From contig CAYTUV010000001.1 of the NCBI GenBank assembly GCA_964441505.1, positions 153,695-217,694 of the forward strand: a stretch of DNA of 64,000 nucleotides. The letters are read 5' to 3'. Source of the DNA: Fen-1258 sp964441505 (GTDB lineage: Bacteria > Bacteroidota > Ignavibacteria > Ignavibacteriales > Melioribacteraceae). The position numbers were made by a program, and so were the translations under genes. This document shows, piece after piece, positions 25,943 through 33,402 of the stretch (positions are counted from its first letter, which is position 1; every line of letters begins with the position of its first letter). The notes under the pieces are model-generated. The model saw only the letters and a list, made by a program, of their open reading frames with translations, ran no database searches and had not been told where the DNA came from.

Positions 25943-25996
25943 ATCGCCTATGAATTGTTATTATTGTTGCAAGATATTTGAACCATGAGGATTTAC

Positions 25997-26488
25997 ATGC
26001 GAAAATTACTATTGATTTCTTTTTTGTTAATCATAACCGCCTGCACTAAAGAGGTACCGGAGACAGAAAAAAAACTTTCAAAATCAATAGAAGAAAAAAC
26101 CGTACAGGAAACTATCGAAAATTTTGTTGCTGCCTACAATTCAAATGATATTGCAAAGGCTGTTTCATTATTTGAAACGAACTATATAGGAGTAGTTGCC
26201 GATTCGGATGATGTGATTGGTCTTGAAGCACTGAGGGATGATTTGCTTCATTATCGCAAACAAAATCCGGAGGGTAAATGGAAGATAACCATTGACGAAA
26301 TTTTAATTTCCGGTGAACTGGCATACGTTTTCACAAGCGGGTCATTTCTAATGCCCGATCCGATTGAAAAAAAAATGAATCCGGTCTACTCCGAACGTGC
26401 GATTAGGATTTTGAAAAAGCAGAAGGGCGACGGCTGGAAAATTTTCAGGTATCTGGCCACACCCATGTTCAGTTACGATCAGAAATAA
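25997..26488 (+). CDS. SnoaL/DUF4440-like lipoprotein
   Basis: 163-residue lipoprotein: signal peptide with lipobox IITAC, then a cone-shaped SnoaL/NTF2-like domain (TIENFVAAYNSNDIAKAVSLF... at about 45-60, ending in GWKIFRYLATP). Such domains bind or isomerise small molecules or act as non-enzymatic scaffolds; no function can be assigned. The GAGG at 25987-25990 is six bases from ATG 25997, which I prefer to the ATG at 25985. It converges with the anti-sigma gene, only one base apart. Confidence 0.7.
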   Translation: MRKLLLISFLLIITACTKEVPETEKKLSKSIEEKTVQETIENFVAAYNSNDIAKAVSLFETNYIGVVADSDDVIGLEALRDDLLHYRKQNPEGKWKITIDEILISGELAYVFTSGSFLMPDPIEKKMNPVYSERAIRILKKQKGDGWKIFRYLATPMFSYDQK

Positions 26489-26489
26489 T

Positions 26490-27707
26490 TTATAATTGCC
26501 ATTCAATCTCCCGCCACCACAGATATAGCATTTGTGAATCGCCCTTAATAATACCCATGCGTGTTACGCCTGCGGGTGGCGGAAATTTATTTGCAATTGT
26601 CTGAAATAAAAGCTGTCTTTTAACTTGAGGCGATTTAGGAATCAGAGCAAGCAATGTTAGCATATCTTTCTCGGAAGCCAACTCCATAATTTTATCTATT
26701 GAATTCTCGCCGCCGTTTTGGTAATCGTACTTGACCATTTCATTTCTAAATTCCTCCGGCGCATCCTGACGAAATGGTGTACCTATTCTTGAACCGGATC
26801 TAATTTCGCAAACGTAACCATCATCCAGATAAATGATATCTCCATTTTTTTCGATTTCTGTAAAACCATATTTCACTAAAATCCTGGCGTTATCGTGATC
26901 ATCAATCGAGATGTTTAATTCGCCTCCCCTATTTGCTATAATATAATTTTTTAACTCTATTGAAAAATCCGGCATATTAAAAGTGTTGGTAACATTAATA
27001 GAACCACGCCGGAACAAAATTCTGTTGTCGCCATCTTTAGCTTTTAGCAAAACTATCAATGAGTTTTTCCCTACTTCGACATTTCCAACTTTGGGAACAC
27101 GAATGGTCGCCCGAGACGAATTTTCCGTTAGCAAACTTTGTCCTTGGGAAATTTTTCCGGAATGATCTTGAAGCCCGTTGATCTCTACTTTTCCTTCATG
27201 TGTTATTACTTTCCACGGTGAATTATTTTTTTGATAATCATAAATGAAGTAACCCACCGCAATTAATAATAAGGGCAGCAAAATGAAAAGAATTTTATTC
27301 CAATTGGGACCTGATGATGGAAGTGAAGATGACTTTCTAGAGACCATCATAGTTTTAGAAACAAAACTCTTACGGAGTGCACCGCGTGCCTTCTGGAGTT
27401 GTTTTTCCTGTCTGGTTTGTGCCTTCCTGAGTTTTTTTATATCTCCCGGCTTAGGAGCTATTTCAGGAGCTTCGTCTTTTAAACTTCGACTTAGTAATTG
27501 AGCGGAAAAAATCTGAACGATATCCTCGGGTGGATCAGTAAAATATGGAACGTCTTTCAGCTTATCAAAAAAAATCCGGATTTTCTTATACTCGTTAAAA
27601 CATTTATCGCATGTGTGTATGTGTCCTTCAATGCTTCTTTTTACAAAGTCATCGAGCTGCTCATCAACAAAATCATGCAAACTTATTTTAACCTCTTCGC
27701 AGGTCAT
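26490..27707 (-). CDS. Anti-sigma factor: zinc finger plus FecR-like domain
   Basis: 405-residue membrane protein. The N-terminal anti-sigma zinc finger has the H-x3-C-x2-C pattern (H29, C33, C36) typical of ZAS domains; a basic linker follows, then one membrane segment (about 135-155, ILFILLPLLLIAVGYFIYDY), and a periplasmic part resembling FecR: GKVEINGLQ, GQSLLTENSSRATI and LLFRRGSINV-like strands. It probably holds the co-encoded ECF sigma factor inactive until an envelope signal arrives. Its ATG overlaps the sigma stop by four bases, showing translational coupling. Confidence 0.8.
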   Translation of the reverse strand: MTCEEVKISLHDFVDEQLDDFVKRSIEGHIHTCDKCFNEYKKIRIFFDKLKDVPYFTDPPEDIVQIFSAQLLSRSLKDEAPEIAPKPGDIKKLRKAQTRQEKQLQKARGALRKSFVSKTMMVSRKSSSLPSSGPNWNKILFILLPLLLIAVGYFIYDYQKNNSPWKVITHEGKVEINGLQDHSGKISQGQSLLTENSSRATIRVPKVGNVEVGKNSLIVLLKAKDGDNRILFRRGSINVTNTFNMPDFSIELKNYIIANRGGELNISIDDHDNARILVKYGFTEIEKNGDIIYLDDGYVCEIRSGSRIGTPFRQDAPEEFRNEMVKYDYQNGGENSIDKIMELASEKDMLTLLALIPKSPQVKRQLLFQTIANKFPPPAGVTRMGIIKGDSQMLYLWWREIEWQL

Positions 27708-28213
27708 AAATCGATTTCACTCATCAGATATTCACGTGTATTTATTAATCTTGTCTTGATTTCATCTATTTCTAATTCTTTCAGAAATTCCTGAATTTCC
27801 TGATATGAATACCCTTCGAGATCGTGAAGAATAAAAATAATCCGTTCTTCTATAGGCAATGACATTATCAATGATTCGATGTATTCATATTCGGAAGAAC
27901 ACTTACCCTTCTCTTTCAGAGCTGATTTTGGAATTGTTGCGAGTCGGAGTTCGTTGATAGAATAGCTGATGGTTAATTTTTTAATCCAAAGAGAAAATGG
28001 AAGATCGGAGCCATAATCTTTAATATTGTCCCAGCCCGAAAAAAATATTTTTATTGTGATATTTTTTGCAGTTTCATAATCAGCCACCAGTCTGTAGGCG
28101 ATAGTAAAAACATTTCTATGATTCAGTTCGCATAGGTCAAGAAAAGCTCTTTTCCTCCCATCCTGAGAAAGTTCAATCAGATAATCAACATAATTTGTAT
28201 TCTCGGTTTTCAA
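27704..28213 (-). CDS. ECF-type RNA polymerase sigma factor
   Basis: 169-residue extracytoplasmic-function sigma factor. Region 2 is seen around NHRNVFTIAYRLVADYETAKNITIKIF (in parts), with a W in FSGWDNI, and region 4 around LPIEERIIFILHDLEGYSYQEIQEFL. It directs RNA polymerase to a small stress regulon, probably including its own operon. It is encoded with its likely anti-sigma factor in one minus-strand unit. A frameshifted pilin-like gene lies just upstream on the same strand. Confidence 0.85.
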   Translation of the reverse strand: MKTENTNYVDYLIELSQDGRKRAFLDLCELNHRNVFTIAYRLVADYETAKNITIKIFFSGWDNIKDYGSDLPFSLWIKKLTISYSINELRLATIPKSALKEKGKCSSEYEYIESLIMSLPIEERIIFILHDLEGYSYQEIQEFLKELEIDEIKTRLINTREYLMSEIDL

Positions 28214-28243
28214 ATTTTTGCCGTTCTAATTCACAATAGTAAT

Positions 28244-28610
28244 TCAAATTCCGTTTACATCAACACGTGTAGTAGCGCGAACAACCGATGTCCTGTTTCT
28301 TCCTATATATTTTCTATTACAGCTTAGATCCACTCTGGTCGAGCGTACAGCGGCAGTAAATGTGCCGGTAGGTGTATTTCTTAATGACCGTGGGATTTGT
28401 CCAACCGGTGCAGGTACTTCCGCTGCTGCCTGCTTTAGGATGTTTCTTGGAGTAAGTTTGCGCCATCAATCCCAGATCGTACATATTAGCAATAATTTGT
28501 TCTCTGTTCGAGGATTTGGAGTAGGCGCGCATTATTGAAATTCCGCCAAAGACCATCAGTACCAATACTATTGCACCGGGTGCGATAAGTAATAACTGTT
28601 GAGTACCCAT
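28244..28610 (-). pseudogene. Frameshifted pilin-like protein (MGTQQLLL family)
   Basis: The start MGTQQLLLIAPGAIVLV, a single hydrophobic helix, then SSNREQIIANMYDLGLMAQTY match a pilin-like family common in Ignavibacteria. After TGWTNPTVIKK the current frame gives basic, unlikely sequence ending at 28317. The neighbouring frame continues with a plausible tail (NTPTGTFTAAVRSTRVDLS... RATTRVDVNGI) to a stop at 28244. The frames switch at about 28380-28395, and the total length (367 bases) is one off a multiple of three. A one-base indel, real or a sequencing error, explains this. Confidence 0.7.
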
Positions 28611-28908
28611 AAGCTCATCTATAAATCAATTTACAATAACCCAAAAGAAGGGAACAGTACATATCGAATCTTTAATTGATATGATATAAATAATATCTAT
28701 CTACTTCAAGTAAAAATTGAGAGTAGTAAAAATCTTAACTCTCACAGTTACACTCTCTGAAGATCGCACACTTTTTCATTTCCAACTTTACCCTCAAAAC
28801 TTTAAGAATTGACTTAATCATTACCGCTTGTTAGGTTAAGATTGAAAGTTTTGGCTGAATAATCTCTATAACACTCAGTAAGTATAAATTATTTCAAGGT
28901 ATAAAAGG

Positions 28909-29880
28909 ATGATAAAGCGCGAAAAAGATTTTAGATATTCCAATCAACCTGAACCGCATAAGGAAAGAACGCGAGAAATATTAAAAGCTCATCCGGAAGT
29001 AAGAACTTTCATTTCCAGAAATCCCAACAGCATTTATCTGATTATCGGGGTTACGGCAATGCAGATTGCTGTCTCTATTCTACTTATTGGACAGGCATGG
29101 TGGTTAATCTTGCTGGCGGCATGGCTTATCGGTGCATTTGCAAACCATACTTTGTTCGTCTTAATTCATGAGTGTTCGCACAATTTGATATTCAAAAACA
29201 GATCTGCCAATAAAATTTCCAGTATCATCTGCGATTTACCAATGAGTATACCCACAGCAATATCATTCAGGAGTTACCACCTTAAACATCATTCCTTCCA
29301 GGGGCATTATTATCTTGATGCCGATCTGTCGAGCCGCTGGGAAGCGAAATTAATCGGCAATACATTTATCGGTAAAACATTATGGCTGTTGTTATTTCCT
29401 TTATTTCAGGGATTACGCCCCCTGCGGTTGAAAGAAATAGAATTCATGAATAGATGGACAATCATCAATTGGATTGTTGTATTCGGCTTTGATGTTTTTA
29501 TGGTATTTTTCTTTGGCTGGACTCCGCTTTTCTATTTTGTTGCATCACTTTTCTTTTCTGTTGGTTTGCACCCGCTTGGTGCACGGTGGATTCAAGAACA
29601 TTATCTCACATACCCTCCACAAGAAACGTATAGTTATTATGGATCATTAAACGTTCTGGCATTGAATGTTGGTTTCCATAATGAGCACCATGATTTTCCT
29701 TCTGTCCCATGGAATAATCTTCCAAAGTTGAAAAAAGCAGCGCCGGAGTTTTATGAAAATCTGGTCTGGTATAGATCGTGGGTTAAACTGCTTCTCCAAT
29801 TTATTTTTGATCCGAGTTTGTCTTTATACTCAAGAATGGTCCGTTCTGACAAAGGTGGGATGGCAGTGAATGCTGAATAA
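28909..29880 (+). CDS. Sphingolipid (dihydroceramide) delta-4 desaturase homologue
   Basis: Membrane fatty-acid desaturase of 323 residues. It follows the eukaryotic DEGS/DES1 layout end to end: an N-terminal lipid-DES region (DFRYSNQPEPHKERTREILKAHPE, in parts), His box HECSH (87-91), HLKHH (124-128), the GLHPLGARWIQEHY segment, ETYSYYGSLNVLALNVG and HNEHHDFP, then SLYSRMVR near the end. The three boxes bind the di-iron centre. The expected reaction is a trans double bond at C4 of a sphingoid base. Whether this bacterium makes ceramides is not shown in the window: no serine palmitoyltransferase is nearby. The closeness to the eukaryotic family is unusual for bacteria. Confidence 0.87.
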   Translation: MIKREKDFRYSNQPEPHKERTREILKAHPEVRTFISRNPNSIYLIIGVTAMQIAVSILLIGQAWWLILLAAWLIGAFANHTLFVLIHECSHNLIFKNRSANKISSIICDLPMSIPTAISFRSYHLKHHSFQGHYYLDADLSSRWEAKLIGNTFIGKTLWLLLFPLFQGLRPLRLKEIEFMNRWTIINWIVVFGFDVFMVFFFGWTPLFYFVASLFFSVGLHPLGARWIQEHYLTYPPQETYSYYGSLNVLALNVGFHNEHHDFPSVPWNNLPKLKKAAPEFYENLVWYRSWVKLLLQFIFDPSLSLYSRMVRSDKGGMAVNAE

Positions 29881-29964
29881 CCGATTAAGATCCGAGAAAG
29901 TGAAGTCAATTTTAAGGCGGCATTTTAAGCCGCTATTTTTAACGAGTAATAAAAAGGGAAGATT

Positions 29965-30414
29965 TTGAAGAAGCCATTAATAGATAAACTAAGCTATCTC
30001 GAAAAATTACAACCGGAGACTAAACAGTTGTGGGGCAAAATGTCTGCTCAACATATGGTTGAGCACTTAGTTTTTGCAGTTAGAACAAGCAACGGGAAAC
30101 TGAACATTGGTTGCTTTAATCCACCGGGAAAATGGCCGACATTTAAAAGGTTTTTATTGAGCAGCCGCCCATTACCCAAAGAGTTTCTAAATCCCATCAT
30201 CGGTGCGGATCTGTTGCCGCTTGAGTACAAAAATCTTGATGAGGCAAAAACAGCATTAGCGCTGGAAGTTGACGATTACTACAAGTACTTTGAAGAAAAA
30301 CCGGATGCATTGTTACTCAATCCGACCTTTGGAGAACTTAACAAAGCCGAATGGGATGTATTTCACAGTAAACATTTTACACATCATTTTGAACAATTTG
30401 GAATCAATCTTTAG
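29965..30414 (+). CDS. DUF1569/DinB-like protein
   Basis: 149-residue soluble protein of the DUF1569 type, a DinB-like four-helix bundle with metal-binding histidines (MSAQHMVEHLVFA near 27-38 and FHSKHFTHHFEQFG at the end). Homologues are often labelled oxepin-CoA hydrolase-like, an annotation I would not trust. TTG start at 29965 with an AAGGGA ribosome site seven bases upstream; no good ATG exists. It sits 84 bases after the desaturase gene; no functional link is evident. Confidence 0.75.
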   Translation: MKKPLIDKLSYLEKLQPETKQLWGKMSAQHMVEHLVFAVRTSNGKLNIGCFNPPGKWPTFKRFLLSSRPLPKEFLNPIIGADLLPLEYKNLDEAKTALALEVDDYYKYFEEKPDALLLNPTFGELNKAEWDVFHSKHFTHHFEQFGINL

Positions 30415-30568
30415 CACGGGAACCAACTCAATTTTCCTTTTTTAGTATGTTATTATTGTCAACCGTAATTAATCATTCGCTGTTTGAAAGTAACTAATTG
30501 ACCCGCAATAAATCCGCTTTCCTCTCTCCTAATTTTTATAGATTTTGCAAGAAACATTTGGCGCTTTC

Positions 30569-31090
30569 ATGTCAAAAACGAGATATCCCGCAATTATTTT
30601 TTTAATCCTCATTGTAGCATCTCTTGCATTACCATTATTTTATTACTCACGTCTGCCTGATACAATTGCAACTCACTTTAATTTTAGAAATGAAGCAGAT
30701 GGATGGATGAGCAAGAATTCATTTTTCATAGTAGAGATGGCAGTAGCAGTTCTTCTTTCAGGAATGTTTTTTTCAATCGCCTACTTTGTGCCAAAATTTC
30801 CAAATTCAATGATTAATCTTCCAAATAAAAATTATTGGCTTAGTGCGGAAAGAAGAGAAGAATCGATGAATGTTTTTCAGCAATTTATCTACTGGCTCGG
30901 CAGTCTGACACTCGGATTTCTGACCCTGATTTCTCAAGAAGTCTTCATCCTAAATTTACAGGGTAGAAACAAAATTTCATCTAGCATATGGATATATCTT
31001 TTTGTCTTCCTTGCAGTCCTTGCATTCATAATTATCAAAATGGTTATGCACTTCAACAGAACAGAAAATAAAAACGAGATTAAAAAATGA
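30569..31090 (+). CDS. DUF1648-type membrane protein
   Basis: About 173 residues with a DUF1648 motif near the start (LPDTIATHFNFRNEADGWMSK), and four predicted membrane segments. Members include SdpI-like immunity proteins and sensor components, but the family is broad. The start is unclear: ATG 30569 and TTG 30545 both lack a ribosome site. The stop overlaps the ATG of the GH20 gene by four bases, so translation is coupled even though a role in glycan breakdown is not obvious. Confidence 0.7.
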   Translation: MSKTRYPAIIFLILIVASLALPLFYYSRLPDTIATHFNFRNEADGWMSKNSFFIVEMAVAVLLSGMFFSIAYFVPKFPNSMINLPNKNYWLSAERREESMNVFQQFIYWLGSLTLGFLTLISQEVFILNLQGRNKISSSIWIYLFVFLAVLAFIIIKMVMHFNRTENKNEIKK

Positions 31091-33327
31091 AAAAGAAATT
31101 GATCCTTTTCCTGGTTTCGGCGTTATTAATAACATCATCTCATCATTTTCAACCAAAACAAACCATTTCAATTATCCCTAAACCCGCAAAGATTGAATCG
31201 ACTAAGGGAGTATTTGAATTTACTGCGAGAACAAATATCTGGATAAGTGAGCCGACTCTTGAATTGCAGAAGCTTGGAGCGATCATATCTTCTGCTATTA
31301 ATAATTCAACCGGGTTGAAATTGTTTGCCACTGCTAAGATGACACGAAAGATTCCGCAAAGTCTAATTATGCTTCAGCTAAAAAAAGATTTCCTTCCCGA
31401 TGAAGCTTATTCACTATACATTAAGCCAAACAAAATTACAATTATCGCCGGAGGCGGTGCGGGAATTTTTTACGCGATTCAATCTTTGCTTCAGATGATG
31501 CCGACAGAGCCGACTCAAAAACATTTTTCGGTACCGTGTGCATTAATCGAAGATGCCCCCCGCTTTCAATGGCGCGGAATCCATCTTGACGTTGGACGCC
31601 ATCTCTTTCCGGTTGAGTTTATCAAAAAATACATCGATGCACTTGCATTGTACAAGATGAATAAATTCCACTGGCATTTGACAGAAGATCAGGGCTGGCG
31701 GATCGAGATTAAACAATATCCCAAGCTTACCGGAATTGGCGCATGGCGAAAAGAAACTATGGGAGATGGAAAACCTTACGGCGGATTTTACACTCAAGAT
31801 CAGATTCGCGAAGTTGTTTCTTATGCAAAAGAAAAATTTATTACTGTTGTACCGGAAATTGAAATGCCCGGCCACGCAGTGGCAGCTATAACTGCATATC
31901 CCGAATTTTCATGCACAGGAGGACCTTTTGAAGTAGAAACAAAGTGGGGAGTTTTTGAAGATGTATATTGTGCAGGCAACGATAAAGTTTTTGATTTTCT
32001 TGAAAATGTTTTAACGGAAGTCATTACTCTCTTCCCCGGCGAATATATTCATATCGGAGGTGATGAATGTCCCAAAGAAAGATGGAAGGAATGTTCTAAA
32101 TGCCAGGCAAGAATTAAAGACGAGCAGCTGAAGAATGAAACCGAGCTTCAAAGTTATTTCATTCAGCGCATCGAAAAATTTCTTAACGCAAAAGGGAAAA
32201 AAATTATCGGCTGGGATGAAATTCTTGAAGGCGGATTGGCGCCCAACGCGGCAGTAATGAGCTGGCGCGGAATTACCGGCGGTGTTGCTGCGGCGAAGGC
32301 AAAACATAACGTTGTTATGAGTCCCGGAACTCATTGCTACTTTGACCACTACCAGGGATTAAGCGGAGAGCCCAAAGCAATAGGCGGTTACACTACTTTG
32401 GAAAAAGTGTATTCTTATGAACCTGTTCCCGAAGCATTGAGTGATGAAGAATCAAAATATATTATGGGCGCACAGGCAAACGTTTGGACCGAATACATGG
32501 AAACAACCGACTATGTTGAATATATGCTGCTGCCGAGATTATGCGCGCTTAGTGAGGTTGTATGGTCACAAAAATCAGCAAGAAATTATGATGACTTTTC
32601 ACAGCGAGTGCTGCTGCACTACCATCTTCTATCAAAAATGAATTACAACTTCAGAGTTCCGACCCCATTCTCCGAATCGGGTGAACTGATCGCGTCGGGC
32701 AATCAGCAGATAACTATGAACAGGCCCATAATTAAATCAACTGTGAATTATACCACTGACGGCACCGAGCCGACGAAACTGTCTCCTCAGTATTTAGCAC
32801 CGCTGATCATTAATAAACCAACCTTCCTCAAGGCAAAAACATTTTTGGATAACGGAAGAACCAGCGTTACTACCTCAGTAATGATAAGCTTCATTGATTC
32901 AGTAAGAAACGGACTTAATTACAATTATTATGAAGGCGATTGGAAGTCTCTTCCGGATTTTAACTCTATGACTCCGATGCGGTCCGGAAAAGTTTACAGA
33001 CCGGCATTGCGAGACATAAAACCGCGAGACGATTTTTTTGGTGCGGCCTTTACTGGTTTTCTCAATATTGAAATTCCCGGCGATTATACTTTCTATCTTC
33101 GCTCCGATGATGGAAGTAAATTATTTATTGATGGCAAGGAATTGATTAGTAATGATGGGCTACATACCAAGAAAGAAGTAAGCGCAAAGATTAATCTTTC
33201 AAAAGGGAAATATCCGGTGAAGATTTTATACTTTGAGAGTAACGGTGACCAGATTTTGAATTTGGAATATGAGGGACCCGGTTTTGAAAGAAGAATAATT
33301 CCGGCAAGTGCATTTTTTTCTAACTGA
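31087..33327 (+). CDS. Exported GH20 beta-N-acetylhexosaminidase with PA14
   Basis: 746-residue exported glycoside hydrolase. A signal-like hydrophobic N-terminus is followed by the GH20b domain (about 30-150), then the GH20 catalytic barrel (about 155-500) with HWHLTEDQGWRIEIK and the catalytic pair D326-E327 in HIGGDECPKERW. A chitobiase C-terminal-type beta domain (about 540-600, VNYTTDGTEPT) and a PA14 domain (about 610-746, FYLRSDDGSKLFIDG) follow. It removes terminal GlcNAc/GalNAc from glycans. It is 75 bases upstream of the GH92 mannosidase gene on the same strand, and together they would degrade N-glycans. Confidence 0.9.
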   Translation: MKKKLILFLVSALLITSSHHFQPKQTISIIPKPAKIESTKGVFEFTARTNIWISEPTLELQKLGAIISSAINNSTGLKLFATAKMTRKIPQSLIMLQLKKDFLPDEAYSLYIKPNKITIIAGGGAGIFYAIQSLLQMMPTEPTQKHFSVPCALIEDAPRFQWRGIHLDVGRHLFPVEFIKKYIDALALYKMNKFHWHLTEDQGWRIEIKQYPKLTGIGAWRKETMGDGKPYGGFYTQDQIREVVSYAKEKFITVVPEIEMPGHAVAAITAYPEFSCTGGPFEVETKWGVFEDVYCAGNDKVFDFLENVLTEVITLFPGEYIHIGGDECPKERWKECSKCQARIKDEQLKNETELQSYFIQRIEKFLNAKGKKIIGWDEILEGGLAPNAAVMSWRGITGGVAAAKAKHNVVMSPGTHCYFDHYQGLSGEPKAIGGYTTLEKVYSYEPVPEALSDEESKYIMGAQANVWTEYMETTDYVEYMLLPRLCALSEVVWSQKSARNYDDFSQRVLLHYHLLSKMNYNFRVPTPFSESGELIASGNQQITMNRPIIKSTVNYTTDGTEPTKLSPQYLAPLIINKPTFLKAKTFLDNGRTSVTTSVMISFIDSVRNGLNYNYYEGDWKSLPDFNSMTPMRSGKVYRPALRDIKPRDDFFGAAFTGFLNIEIPGDYTFYLRSDDGSKLFIDGKELISNDGLHTKKEVSAKINLSKGKYPVKILYFESNGDQILNLEYEGPGFERRIIPASAFFSN

Positions 33328-33402
33328 TCTTCTAAACAATTTTGCGATTTGATGATCGAAAGTATAGTCACAACTCGCACAATGAAAATTTTAAGGCGTG
33401 AT

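Noticed and set aside
25684..25953. 89-codon frame after the AATCCGTGGG repeat
   Set aside because: No ribosome site, no recognisable motif, and it begins beside an interspersed repeat.
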